Source: Glycine soja
Taxonomy: Eukaryota; Streptophyta; Magnoliopsida; Fabales; Fabaceae
DNA length: 64,000 nt
Assembly: GCF_004193775.1 (NCBI RefSeq)
Contig: NC_041021.1
Span: forward strand, 37,397,718 to 37,461,717
Direction: 5' to 3'
Shown: piece by piece, positions 39,197-53,500 of the stretch
Layout: each line of letters begins with the position of its first letter
Position numbering within the stretch: the first letter of the stretch is position 1
Program-made: the position numbers and the translations under genes
Notes under the pieces: model-generated
Database searches by the model: none
Told to the model about the DNA's origin: nothing
Seen by the model: only the letters and a program-made list of their open reading frames with translations

Positions 39197-40631
39197 TTTG
39201 TGGCGTACGTTAGCGCTCTGTTGTTGTTAAGCGAACGGACACTCTTCTCTTCTTTTTTAATTCTGATTTTCCCACCTCAAACTATTTATGCTTCTTTTCC
39301 ATGTGTAACAGACTAATAGCTAGCACTGGGCTGAAATAATTATAAATCTTATTTCTGTTTTTTAGATATTTTACTATAAAACGTAATAAAAAAAATATTC
39401 TATTATTTAATACCGATACTAAACATAATTTATTCACTGTTTATCTTACATTTTTTTTTTTTGGTTTTTTTCCTCTTATTTAATTAAAATCATTAATTTG
39501 TGATATATAATTAACGTTTCTTAAAATTCAGAATTTTTTTAATGTCTTTAAATTTATGCCTATTCACCCCATCATTTTTTAAAAAAATTCGTATAAATAT
39601 ATAAAATGTATATATATTTTTTCTTTCTTAATTTTATTTTATATATTTTAATTTTTTATCTTTAATTTTTCACTTTTTTATGAAATAATTATTAATTTTA
39701 TTTTTAAATAGATTGTTCTTCGACTTATCGTCTTAAATTTTAGATATGCCATTTCCTATTTCTTTCAAAAATACAAAAATTATAAAAAGAAAAGAGTCAC
39801 ATATCTAAAATATTAGATATGTCATTGCCTATCAAAGGAAACTCAAATTATTTTTTGATATACTTTAAATTCTTATAAACATACTTAACATAAAATTTAA
39901 TAAAACAAAAGCATTTCTTAAACTTGTTTCATTTTCTATGCTTATTTATACAATAAAAAATAAAGATAAACACAGCCACTTTTTATGTTTTTAACTTTAT
40001 TCTTTTACCATTTTTATTTTCTTCAAAGGTACAATAATTTGTAAGGAAAAAAAAGAAGAAGAAAGTAATCTAGAGACTCTACTTAAACGAAAAACATATT
40101 AAATAAAATTCAGACACTTTTTGGATACTTGTACGCATACTTAGCATGAAAATTAATAAAATAAAACATTTTCTTAAAGTTATTTCATTTTTTATGCCTG
40201 TTTATATAATAAAAAAATCAAAATAAACACAACATTTCTTATATTTGTAGCTTTATTCTTTTACGGTTTTGCCATTCTTTGCTTCCTTTAAAGTAAACCA
40301 AAACTGAAAGAAGAAAATGAACCAAATTAAATTGGTGTTAAATGAGAAATCTATTAATTCAAACTCACTATATCAGCCGGACATACCACTAGTTTGACAG
40401 ACACACAAAAAAAGAGCTTTGCAAAACACTACACTATAAAATAAATTTGAGTTCAGTTCAAGATTGGAAATAAATGCTCTCCCAATTTTATTTTTTTTAA
40501 TTTTATTTTATATATAAAACCAAACTTTTTTAAGTTCACTAAGCACATGTGAATGTGCTACACTCCCATTCACTATAGGCCTATAGACTATAGTCATAAT
40601 TTCATTACCCATTTTATGATTTCTAGTTCTA
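39197..40631. other. PRMT6 5' leader/promoter and GST 3' spacer
   Basis: The first 100 bases upstream of the PRMT6 start are probably leader sequence. The rest is AT-rich with no supported gene. The phrase 'aaaatttaataaaacaaaagca' near 39893 recurs in diverged form near 40149 with similar context, suggesting an old duplication of about 250 bp. Confidence 0.45.
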
Positions 40632-41574
40632 CTATGTAACATATCCCTGCCTACGCCATTCAAGATGGATCAACAGTTTCTCATAATCAGGAAGGTTTTC
40701 TTTAATAACAGGAACTTGCTTGAAATTTTGAGTCCACGCATGCAACCGAGGAAATTTGTTTGGCTCAATCAATTTCATCCCCACAATTTCCTCCAAGCCT
40801 TCTAACCAATGACTTAGGCATCCATGAGCTATATCCACCATTCCAATATTGTTGCCTCCAAAGAACTTCTTGTCTCCTAGGCCTTGCTCTTCCATTACCA
40901 TGATAGTTTCTTCTGCCTTTTTCTTTGCACTTGCTCTTTCTTGTTCATCTTTAGAGGGTCCAAGAAACAAATCGGTAATAGAAGCAATCTAGAAAATCAA
41001 AAGGAACACAACCATTCAAGAGAAGATAATTATAACTCAATTCATCTCCTAGGCCTTGCTCTTCCATTACCATGATAGTTTTTTTTTTATGTTATCATTG
41101 GTACATGATATTTATGTATTTTTGGTTCATAAAATTTAAATTTGAGATCTAATTTAAAGTATTCAAGTTCAGTATAACTCAACCAATGACTTATAATTAT
41201 CATAAATTTTTATATATGTTTAATTTAGGGGGAAAAAAGGAAGGTTAAGCAGAAAAGATTACCGAATCCTCTCCAAATTTAATCCAAAAGCGAGCCAATG
41301 CCCTTTGATGGTTGTCTTTTGGCAGCAATGGGTGGTTCTCTGGCCATGTTTCTTCGATGTATTCAAGAATGACAAGAGACTCTGCAATGGCTTTGCCTCC
41401 ATGAATAAGCACAGGAACTTTCTTGTAAACTGGATTGGATTGAAGAAGTAGCTCACTTTTGTTGAACCTATCAACCTCTATGTACTCATAACTAATGTTC
41501 TTCAACTTTAGAGCCCATATCACTCTATGAACGAAAGGGCTTGACCAAAATCCAAGTACTTTCACATCTCCCAT
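40632..41574 (-). CDS. Tau-class glutathione S-transferase
   Basis: A cytosolic enzyme that conjugates glutathione to electrophiles and herbicides. Exon 1 is 41574-41263 and exon 2 is 40988-40632, joined in phase 0, giving 222 residues, the normal length. The start [18 protein letters not shown] is chosen because the tau family begins there; an in-frame ATG ten codons upstream is less likely. The thioredoxin-like half has the Ser of WSSPF expected for catalysis, the [11 protein letters not shown] loop and the [11 protein letters not shown] glutathione-binding motif. The helical half has [16 protein letters not shown], typical of tau GSTs. The single intron position is also typical. Odd feature: 37 bp of exon 2 are repeated exactly inside the intron (41045-41081). 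No break was seen. Confidence 0.93.
41045..41081. repeat. 37-bp perfect copy of GST exon 2 sequence in its own intron
   Basis: Bases 41045-41081 are identical to 40873-40909, which lie within exon 2. The copy is a direct repeat about 170 bp away and has no splice signals of its own. Confidence 0.95.
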
Positions 41575-43895
41575 TGTTGCTTTGCAAATTGGGATGAACA
41601 AGATACAACTTTACTTTATAATAATGAGATGGATCTTATCTTGGACTAAGTCTTGGGCGGTGATTCCAAACCTTTCCACATCACAAGTGAATAATTTTCA
41701 TTGTATAAATATAAAAAAAAAATATATATTGTATGTGATAATCTATTGTGAAGACTAGCTTCTGGTGACTTCCCCATTCATTGAACCTATCAATTCTAGT
41801 ACTAGTAACCAGTTTTGCTTCTTCCCCATTTCTCTAATTTACTCTGTGTTATAAAGATTAACGAGAAAAAAGGTTACCCATGTGAAAATATAAAATGTTT
41901 TATATAATTATGTAATTACAACTTATTATCATGCATGATAAATAGGCATTGGATTTAAGATAAATAGTAAACTTTTCTATTACGTTTTTTTTAACATTTT
42001 TTATTTTTTTAAACAATGATATATTTATCTTATAAAAATGATTTAGCACGTCACAAAATCTATTTGAATAAATATTCATTTTTATACCTACATGATACTT
42101 TAAATGATAAAGTGATAATTGATGATTGTCACATGTCATTTACATGATAATAATTACATATATGACATGTGACAACCATATATAATATATGACCATCGTC
42201 AGCCGAAAAATCATTATTAGAAAATATCATATACAAATAATTATTAATTATTTGAATTAATGACTAATTTATTATATTTTTATAAATTTAGAGACACAAT
42301 TTTAAATTTTTATCTATCTAACTGTCCCCTTACCTAGCAAATTCAACAATGTCTTTACCCAATATATTTATATTTAGAAGAATATATTGATAATACAAGT
42401 TTATTATTTATATCATTATTCGATTCTCGTTCCTTTTCTCTGTTCTAGTTAGCCGTCTACAATTTGATAAAAGAAGCGCCAAGTGTCGCAAAACCATTCC
42501 CCTTTTATACATCATTATTCTTTTAGGATTTGTTGTCTTCTATCTCATTTTTCACTTTCGAATTAGTATAACCTAACTTCGTTAATAACAATACCTCTTT
42601 TGCACATCAAAATAGTATAATTTTTTAGTACGTGGGTTCTACAATAAATGTTTGTCTCTATTTAACTAATTTTATTCTCCGAAAAAAATATTAAAAAAGT
42701 ATTGCGTCGTTTACACAATTAACATGATTTTAAACACAATTTTTATTAGTGAATAGTTTTGTTTAAATATTATAAAAATATGCAAATCTCACTTGTTATT
42801 TAGTGAATTTTATTTGAATTTTCAATTTAGACTAACTTAGCAGCTCATTTAGACTAATCCATCACAGGCCAACATAAACCAGGCCTACCCAAAGGATGTT
42901 GCTATTCTCAATTCACTTTTGCTTTATATCCCCACATTTTTTTTTAAATGTTCTCAAAATACTCTTCTTTGTATGGAGAAAACATGTTTTTGATTGAGTA
43001 AAAAGGGGGTGAAAAAAATATACAACAGGAAAATATGTTTATCCCCCCCCCCCCCAAAAAAAAAGATTGTTTTTAATTATATTTTTATAATTATTCTTGA
43101 ATTAATTATGATGTAAATCATTGAGGACACACATTACTTATTTTTAATAGTAATAAAATTATTTGCTTTAAAAAATATATATATAATTAATTATGATATA
43201 ATTATCTTTTTTATTTAAATTAGAATTAATAATAACACAAGTTATTCTTTTTAATTGTAATCGAATTAGTAATGATACAAATTTGTTTCAGAGTTAATTG
43301 GATTATTATTAATAAAATAAATTCATACGATAGTTAATTCGATTATTTTCATAAAAAGGTAATTTCTATCTAATTAAATCAATTTCAATTAAAAAAAGAT
43401 AAATTGTATCTTAAATAATTTAATTTTAATTTTAAAAAGATAACTTCAATGTGTTTGAATTGAATTGATGAGGAGTGGTAGACAGTAATATATCACACTA
43501 TTTAACATATTTCTTCTAGTATATTCTTTTCTATTAACTAAAATTTATTAAAAATAATAAAATCATAAGAAAGAATGATTAAATAATATGTGAGACTTTC
43601 AAAATTTTATGATTTTTGATAAAATTTATCCAATAAAAAAAGAGTGTGTTAGAAAAAAATGTATTCTTAGTATTTCTCTTGAAACTTAATTTTGAATAGA
43701 GAATATTTTTGAAAAAATAAATAAAAAGAAAGGTATATATCAATTGCCTTGAATGAGAATGGCTTTTAAGCCTGAACCCACACACATGAGAGACAACCCC
43801 CAACAAATAACGGGTCGGGTCAGGGCTCAGGTGGGTTAGCCTATCCAACGTGCCAACCCAACACTAAACATCTAAATTTCCATGCTTTTCCTTAG
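41575..43895. other. Intergenic spacer between the GST and NSRP1-like genes
   Basis: Contains the divergent upstream regions of both genes and about 2 kb of AT-rich sequence. A run of 13 C followed by 9 A sits at 43043-43064. No gene or RNA is supported. Confidence 0.5.
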
Positions 43896-44083
43896 TTTAC
43901 TAATCACGCTCACGCACCTGAGTCTCTGAGATTGAATTTGCAAATTCATCTTAGAACCCTAATCCCCTTTTTCTCAATCGAACAAATCATTCCATCATCC
44001 GGGTGCAAGAGGGAATGATAAGAGAGGCAAGCTGCACCGGATTATTGCCAAATTGAAGCCTCCAAGACTCCAAATTCCTTCAG
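43896..44083 (+). promoter_or_regulatory. Probable non-coding first exon of the NSRP1-like gene
   Basis: The strip is less AT-rich than the spacer and pyrimidine-rich ('ccctaatccccttt'), and ends CAG at a good donor (GTTAGT at 44084). The next acceptor, 'aactgcag', ends at 44917, just before the start codon at 44935. The 5' border is a guess. Confidence 0.5.
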
Positions 44084-44463
44084 GTTAGTATCTCTTTCGT
44101 GCTCTTTGAAGGCCGGTATCTCTTTAATTTTCTCAATTTCTGGTGTTTCTTTAATTCTCTGTTTCTTTTTTCTAAATGGGTATTCGAGTTTTCCATTCGG
44201 TGCAGATTTTTTTTCTTGATAATTTGGGTAGATTCTGGTATTTTCCTTTCTTTTGGTTATAGCTCCGGGTAATAACTGCAACTTCTGACCTAGCTGGAAA
44301 ACCTATGTATTGTTCAGTTACACCGATGTGTTTGTTCCTATAGAGTGAGGGGTCATGAATTATAGTTATATGGTTGGTTGTGATTTTAACAATTTCCCAG
44401 TTTGTTGTATATGGGCAAGTATTTTGCACATTCTCAATAAGTGATTATAATGTTGTTTACCCT

Positions 44464-44606
44464 CAGTGTTATCAATGGTGGAAGGCTAAAATTCTACCAC
44501 GTAAACATGCCTATGGCGCTGCCATAGTGGGCCTCCCTTCACTAATTTTCCTGGGTGGTTGTCAAAAAACCCGCCAATGGTGGCCATGGCACCGCCATTT
44601 AACAGC
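44464..44606. mobile_element. Possible small MITE in the leader intron
   Basis: The left end CAGTGTTATCAATGGTGG and the complement of the right end (CATTGCTGTTAAATGGCGG) are imperfect inverted repeats. The GC-richer interior ('ggcgctgccatag') differs from the intron around it. A similar GC-rich 'tatagcagcgctatag' patch occurs at 10025-10170 in a leader intron of the CHR27-like gene. No target duplication was fixed. Confidence 0.4.
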
Positions 44607-44934
44607 AATGTTTATCCTCTAAAGTGAGTCCTTAGTTAGTGGACCAAAATCTTGCATTTGGCTCCTTTAAAGCAAGAAGATGCGCTTTTGAGGATAAGTG
44701 TAATGGTAACCATGATAAAAAAAACACTAATGGTTGAGAAGGGTGATTAAATCAAATACATGTATAAAAAATTCTCAAGTTAGTTGCAATTTGATTTTCC
44801 TAAGATGAGTGTGCCAGTTAGTGAAGTTCTTTATAGGTGATTACAGTTTTCTGCATTGATTTAAATTAAATTGGAATCATACATACAATTAGTGCTTCAC
44901 TTTGTGTCAAACTGCAGTGAATAATCTGGTTGAA

Positions 44935-47080
44935 ATGAGCAAGTATGGCTTGAACCTTAGGCCGGCTAAGCCAAAGAAGCAGCCACCAAGACCTTCCCTC
45001 TCCACCCCTTTTGGCTTTAATGAAGATGATGAGAATGACATTGAGAGAGAAATTGCTCTCCAGGCTAGCAAGAATAAACGTCTCAAGGAAGTATGTTGAT
45101 CTTGCTGTAATAGTTTCCTTGGTGTTTGATACTTTTAAACCAGTGTTTGTTATTGTGACTATTGTATTTTGTTTGTTTATGTTATGATCTCACTTTCCAT
45201 TTGGTTTTTCCTTTTTTAAGGTCGAGGAGCAGCAAAAGAAAGCCTTGGAGGAAGATCCATCTGTATTTGATTATGATGGAGTCTATGACCAAATGAAAGA
45301 GAAAGTTGCCCGTCCATTGGTACAAGATCGTGAAGAGAGAAAGGTATGGTTGCAGTTCGAATAATCTTTTCTTAATTACAATCAAACAACCATTGCGTTA
45401 TTTTTACAACTCTATAGAATCTATAATGAGAAACTGAGAATCTCTGCCAACTTGCATCATAATTATGATGACTCTAGTGATTGTCAACATATAGATCCAC
45501 TGGTACCTTTTCTTTTGGATAAAAATTTCCTTTCATTTATTTAAAATTTAAAATAGTTGGTTTGTACTAAGATAGCGATGAAGTCCTTTTTCATTTTGTT
45601 ATCAGATAACATTCTGTTGGGTTGTCTTCGATATATCATGAGTAATCTATGTGTTTTATGTTACAAAAATTTGCAAGTACCCTTTTGTTGTTTTGGTAGG
45701 GTAGTCATATATCTCATAGGACATGGCAGATGACACAATGACACAGAAAAATCCTAGATATAAGAAGGCTTATATACAGATGATAGATGGGTAGATCATC
45801 AAGTAGAGCATATGGAAACATAATTAAAATATTCATGATGTGTTAAAGTATCTTTATATAGAAATTGTGAGATTTTTAATATTATCACATTCCCAAGAGT
45901 ACTGTATAAAGGTGTTAGTGTCAATCTGGGGTATTGGTGTTTGACATGTATAGACACAACATCTCTCAAGGTGTGGAAGCTCCATTGTCAACGCATTGTT
46001 AGAATAGTGAAAATGTTGATAGTGGGTTTCAAATAGGCTATGTGCTTATTCCTTTTTAATATTTTGTTTAAATTTATTTTCTTGTTTTACTTTTGTGAGA
46101 GCTAGTGTTGAAATTTGTTCATTTTGGGTTATTTGCTAAATGACATTGGTACTCATCATCAACCTGTAATCTTTGCAATGCAGCCAAAATATATCCAAAA
46201 TCTGATCAAAAAAGCAAAAGAGCGAGAGCAGTATCGTGAGATTGTTTATGAGAAAAAGATTGCCAAAGAGAGAAGCAAAGATGACCATCTGTATGCTGGC
46301 AAAGACAAATTTATCACTGAAGCATATAGAAAGAAGCTTGCTGAACGAGAGAGACAAATGGAGCTAGAACGTCTGCGTGAACTCCAAGAGGAAAGAGACG
46401 ATGTATGTTTCTGTTCTTTAAATTTCTCATTATCTTTATCATGTTTTGATATCTCTTCTGGTTGTCAACCTAGATTAGTAACAGATTTTAAAAGTTTTCC
46501 TTCCTTCCTTCTTCATTTTAGTGTATATTTTTAAATTTTTTAATTAACGTGACCTGCTTGTTTATGGTTTAATTCCTATCTCTCTATTTTAAATTATTGA
46601 CATTTTTTGTATTTAATATTTGCATAGGTTACCAAGAAGAAGGACTTTTTGCTTGATTTTTATGCAAACCTAGATAAAAATGTTGCTTATGGTGCAAAAG
46701 ATGCCGAAGCAAGGAAACATGACAATCAGGCTGGGCATAGAGTTCCAGAGACCCATGAGCGAGTGAGCCATGCATCAAATGAGCATGAACCTCGTAATGT
46801 GTCAGATGAAGTGCAACATTCATTGGGCAACTCAAGTTCATCAGCGGAGTCCCCAAGAGTAAAGATTGAGGAGGATCAGGGTGAAGCTTCTAATCCTTCT
46901 GATAAAAGTTTCAATACCTTGGAAACGAAGCAAAATCCTGAGGCTTCTATGGAAGAAAAGAGTTCATCTGAACAGCCATCAGATTCTCAACCAAAGCCCG
47001 ATCATCACAAAAGAAATCAAGATGCTCTGGCTGCAGCAAAAGAGCGCTTTCTGGCACGTAAGAAAGCAAAGGAACAATGA
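44935..47080 (+). CDS. NSRP1-like nuclear speckle splicing regulator (DUF2040)
   Basis: A plant member of the NSRP1/CCDC55 family; the animal protein is a nuclear speckle factor that affects alternative splicing, and the plant role is inferred from that. Four coding exons (44935-45090, 45221-45343, 46184-46402 and 46628-47080) keep frame and give 316 residues. The start MSKYGLNLRPAKPKK matches the family's conserved N-terminus. Next come DPSVFDYDGVYDQMKEK and a long charged coiled coil, with KPKYIQNLIKKAKEREQYRE and KFITEAYRKKLAERE as the family signature. KKKDFLLDFYANLDKNVAYG closes the conserved core. The C-terminal 120 residues are low-complexity and rich in Ser, Glu and Lys, ending with a basic stretch (RFLARKKAKEQ) that could be a nuclear signal. 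The gene looks intact. Confidence 0.88.
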
Positions 47081-48652
<1,572 letters not shown>

Positions 48653-49800
48653 TTTAGTACAACCTCACTGTTTGACCTTTTAATTCACTCTTCTTTTGTG
48701 TTTGTAACTCTCATTTTCAGAGGTTGTTTGAGTAATAAGTGGTATTTTCTGCTTGAACAAGACCTTATCTGAAATATTTTTCATCTTTTAAATAAGTATA
48801 TACTGAGCTATGAAACTGTACCTGAAATTAAAGATACTTCTCAAAAAGTCACAAGATGCACACGTGGAAGATATCAAATGGAAAAGAAATTTTCTTTGAT
48901 GTGGATAGGTTAGCAATTTCTTGCCCTGTGTGACGTTCGAGAGGTTGGTTAGATACTTCTATCAATATATTCTAAAAAAACCATAATTGCCACACAGGGC
49001 AATAAGAAGTCTCAAATTCATCAAGAGGTTAACATAAATTTCAAGTTAAATGAATCAATATTTAAAATTAACTTTCTCCACCAGTTTTGGGCGACAACAA
49101 GTTAAATCTTGAGATTCAAAGACATATTTTGTCCTTCATTCCTCACTAACAAATCAAAGTTTCTTTAACCATCTTTTAACAATATATAAGCGCAATTATT
49201 AAGCTGTCAGGTCAACTTTTGAGTTTATATATTACTTTATCATGCTCATATTTTTGTTAAATTAACTTTATATTTTCTCTTCCCTGTACCCATCTAAACA
49301 AACATTATTAAATGAGCTTATATTAAAATTAAATTAGGTGCAGACCATGTTTAAGAGTGAGATAAAGTGAGGAAGTGAATTTTTAATTCAAGTGGCGTGT
49401 TTGTCATACCACTTTGAACTCAATATATATAATCTTTTATTTATTTTTAACTTACAATGGTGAGATTTGTTCTCCAAGCAATCCTCAAATCCACAAGGTA
49501 AAATCATCTACCAAGATGTATATATCTAACTCTTCCATGTGCACAAGGCTCCATAGGTAATGTAACTGAATCAAAGTAAGCTAGCCATAACAAACCAAGG
49601 AGCTCACTTTGCAATTCAGGGTAACTTGTTGTGGAAGCATTTTACGTGCACTCTTCTCCATGTAAGAAGACTAGCAAGTTCCTTTACATACGCACTAGAA
49701 TGTATGTATATATATGTATGTATGCATGCATGCCATGGGATGATAAGCAGCAATTGCAACGAAGAATATGCTCCAGTACTCCATTTGGATTCTATACTAA
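48653..49800. other. Spacer downstream of the reductase relic
   Basis: Non-coding as far as can be seen. From about 49436 it matches the sequence at 58951 onward, marking the left end of the tandem duplication. Confidence 0.55.
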
Positions 49801-52800
49801 CTACTCTGCTCCATAAGAAGGCAAGTCATTCTGAGGTTTATTGATGTTTGGTTTTTCACAAGTCACGACAATCTCATCACCTTGGAACTCTTCAAAATGT
49901 GCTATTATGCCCAACTCATCAACTTCATCCATAACATAATCCAGTTTAGCCACCATCTCTACAAGCAAAGAAGTGAAAGCAGCAAAGGGTAATGCTTCTG
50001 AGAACTCAAGGCTAATGATGGCACTCATACTCATCTGTGGCCTTAAAACCTTCCTTGTCAGTTCACGAGAGTGCTCTACGGATTGACATCCGGATCCACG
50101 TGAACCATTCCTAACACTTGAGAATGAGAATTTGGTGTCCTCTTCAAGCTTTTGGTCAGGATGTGGATGTGGAACTGCTTGAACTGCGGTTTTAGGGGTT
50201 TGAGTTCGACCATTCCTCGAGCCTAGTACAAGTTGTGGTTGGGATTTCAAGGCACTGTGAAGGTCTTGTAATGCATCCTTTAGATTCCTGGAGAGTGTTT
50301 GAGGGGAGAATTGACGTTTGTTCCTTATGCTGTTGGCCAGTTCCCTTAATACTTTTGACACTTCCTCTCCAAGTCTGATGCAAGAATCTTTGTACAGGGT
50401 ACTAATTGACTTTGGTGTCTTAAGAATCAAATGTTAATAAATAAGCAAGTTAAAGGAATATAATCAATATATAATAAAATCATGATAACTAGCATCAAAT
50501 AAGAAGTTGCAATTTGTAGTCTTAAATGCACTATTAGTCCTCCTAGCATTGGTGAAATTCAATTTTGGCCACCCTGTTTTTTTTTTCTGCCCAATTTTTG
50601 TTCCCAAGTATTTTAATTTTGTAATTTTGATCCATCCGTTAACTTCACATCTAATAATGTTGGTATTGCAGTACAAGAGAGTGTCACAGCATCATTTCCA
50701 TTAAATATTGGATGTCAAGTTAATGAATAAATCAAAATTACATAATTAAAATAGTTAGGGGACCAAATTCACTCCCCAAAATTTTGCAGACCAAAACCAA
50801 ACTTCAATAATAAGGGAACTAAAATACAATTAAGTCTAGAATTCCGATAATTATGAAGATGCTAGCTAAAAAGATAATGAAGGCTAGACAAAATGATATT
50901 TCTAGTGATTGTTATCCATGTGCTATGGACATAAAAGAAGCACTTTTTGAGGGAAAGAAGACATGAATTGGAATAGTGACATAGACCAAGTAGTAAGTTC
51001 TTTTTTATTTGAATAGAATTTTCACAATCATCGTCTGTATGAATTATGATTTAATTCACTTAGAGTTAAATGAAAGCTAACAATAGCAAGTTTAGAAATG
51101 CAGCTACCAGCTTGCATCATGAAAGTCACAGAATTTCTTAGAGGTTTCTCAAATGTTATGATGTTTCGAACAGTGTTCTGCATAGTTTTAAGATGTATTT
51201 ACGTTTTTTAGGGAATGATAATCCTTTTATTTACATTTCTCTTTTGGGTTGAAAGTTAAGTCATTAGAAAGCAGAAGCACATTTTAAGTTAATTTTGGCA
51301 TTATACAAACTCATTTTTAAGTTATTTTATTTTCTAAACTATTTGATTTAGTACCTGAATTTCAGACTGTAGACATCCATGTAGTGCTACAACAGTGTAA
51401 CTGAATTGGCGAAGAGCAGCTCCCACTCTTGTATATTGATGCCACGGAGTTCTGTGACAATATCTTGAGAATCTTGGTTCCCAGCTTGCTTGTGACGCCT
51501 GTTTTCCACAAAACAATTCCACATATGAACTTCCATCACTAGTTTCTGACATGTTTCACAGAAAGTGGCCGTGAGTTACCAGTGTTTCATCTTTTACTTT
51601 GGAGTCTAAAACAGCCTTGTAACCTTCGTAAATTGGATTCTCAGATGAATCACCTTCAGTTGCTTGTTTTGCAGAATCATAAAAATATCCCGTGATACAG
51701 ACTGCATGATTCTTTTGACCATCAATGGTATAGATCAAAGGACCAAAACTTTTTCACATTTAATAAATAATAACCTTCAACAGTTCTTTGTTTTACACAA
51801 ACTTCCATTGATTTTCTTTTAAGGCAAGGAAGTAATGATCTGGCATTGTATCTAAAAGTTCACCTTAATTACCTTGTATAGAGTTGGCTAAGCCTTCGAG
51901 CCTTGATATGGTGTTGTTGTGGAGCTCTTCCCCTGACCAGTTTGGAAACACCAATATGCTCATCAGAAGACATAGGCCACATCCTATGGCAATGGTGGAT
52001 ATGCGATCTTTTGCAAAGTCCCAGACATCATTAACGCGGTAGCTTGATACAGTTATCAAATTAAAGGTGAGAAGAAAGATCAGAACACCATAGTCATAAT
52101 TCTTCTTGATAGAGGGAATGAACCTCACATAAGTAGTTAATGCTCCTGCCAACCAAAAGTGAAACTATGGCTCAGGAAAACATTTGGTTACACCAGTCAC
52201 AGGACACAATTTGATTACAAGTTCTTTGCTTCTGAGGATAATAAAAATTACAAACATGAGCCAAGGATTAACACATTCCCACTTAAATGCTTAGTTCGAT
52301 GGTTTTGACATGTGACTCTAAAGGTTTGATGTCTCAAGTTTTACATATCAGTTGATTTTCTCTTAAAATTTCAACAATTAGATACTTTTGTGGCATGCAC
52401 TATATGAATATATGAGTCAGGACAAAGAAACAACATAAATTAATTAATTAACCACAGATTCAGAAGAAGAAAAAAACTATATCTCTATTTTGGTAATTCT
52501 CCAAAAGCCTTTCATATTTATCTTTGAAGCACAAATCAAATTTCTTTCATGATAATAAAAGTAAATGCTTACCTATCATAAAAACTGAAACACCAATGTA
52601 TACTGCTTGAAAAATCCGACCAGGGGCATCTGCAAAATACTTAATAAGAAATGCCAATGATCCTGCCAAGAGAGTCCCCAATCCTCTATTTAGTCCTTTG
52701 CACAATGTTGCCCCTGCAATCAGAGGAAAACCAAAAGGAAGAAAAGAACGGATCCATCAATACCTATTGACTTACGAGGCTATGATCCAAAAACAAAAAC

Positions 52801-53063
52801 AATGTCAATGAGATAGCCTCACCTACAGTGAACTCCATCACCACAACCACAGTCATGACAGCCCACATAGCGTTTTTCCCTATCCCATTAAACAATGGCT
52901 CCAACAGATACAACAAAGAAACTAGTACCAAAGCCGTACCAACTTTCATAGAATGAACCACCCTTCTTGGATCCTCTTTGCCAACCTTCCATATTGCCTT
53001 CCTTGCCAAACCAGGAAATCTGTTCAACTTATGAGCATAGCTATAAATATATCTCAAAGCCAT
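49801..53063 (-). CDS. Aluminum-activated malate transporter (ALMT), copy A
   Basis: A membrane anion channel of the ALMT family that moves malate or other anions across the plasma membrane or tonoplast. Six exons keep frame: 53063-52823, 52713-52573, 52145-51873, 51701-51580, 51498-51355 and 50418-49801. They give 512 residues, the usual length. The N-terminal half is strongly hydrophobic (about six membrane segments) and holds DPRRVVHSMKVG, NAMWAVMTVVVVMEFTVG and KGLNRGLGTLLAG, all family hallmarks. The soluble C-terminal half has the WEP motif in SWEPRFSRYC and ends LPSYGAE. The start MALRYIYSYAH is 11 codons shorter than in copy B. An upstream ATG at 53177 is in frame but lies in transposon-derived sequence. 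No inactivating change was seen. The subclade resembles ALMT2/8/10 by eye only. Confidence 0.88.
50521..50835. mobile_element. MITE with Mutator-like ends in ALMT copy A, intron 5
   Basis: The left end CTTAAATGCACTATTAGTCC and the complement of the right end (CTTAATTGTATTTTAGTTCC) are inverted repeats that extend with 'tga(a)a(a/g)tt(c/t)..ttttgg(c/t)c' for about 50 bp. The corresponding element is present in copy B, so it arrived before the duplication. Confidence 0.65.
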
Positions 53064-53110
53064 TAAAACTTTCAAATCCTGAACCAGCTTCAATTTCTGA
53101 GTATAATAAT

Positions 53111-53500
53111 TGTTGGAGATCCCACCTAAACTAGTGATATGGCCGGTTTTGTGGGATTGAGTTAGGCTCAAACCCAAATTCTAAGAAGGTATCAGAGCCT
53201 ATCCTAGAGATCAACAATGGGATTGGAGATGGAGATCAGGCGTCAAAGAAAGACGATCGAATATCAAAATCACTATGCACCGCAGAGCTCCAATTGAATT
53301 GGAGCTCTGATACCATCTGAATAAATCTAAAACAAGGGAAAAACTGAAATGTTGATATTACGATGAGTTGATGCAGGGAATTTCAATTTATATCCCAAGA
53401 GAATTCCCAAACCCTTATAACTAACTAACTGTCATCAATTTCTCTCTCTCAAAAAAAAAAAAAAACTAACTGTCACAAATAGACTACTATACACGTGTAA
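53111..53500 (+). mobile_element. LTR-retrotransposon remnant in the 5' leader of ALMT copy A
   Basis: About 400 bp is absent from the same place in copy B. It starts TGTTGGAGATCCCACC, an LTR start common in plants, and reaches a Met-tRNA primer site 'ggtatcagagcc' near 53189 after only about 78 bp, so the LTR is internally deleted. A second primer site on the opposite strand ('gctctgatacca', 53303-53314) follows a 13-bp perfect inverted repeat centred near 53296. A poly-A run at about 53451-53465 is near the right border. Exact borders are uncertain. Confidence 0.65.

Noticed and set aside
38798..39316. Plus-strand frame of 131 codons over the PRMT6 start
   Set aside because: It is antisense to PRMT6 exon 1, which has clear family sequence.
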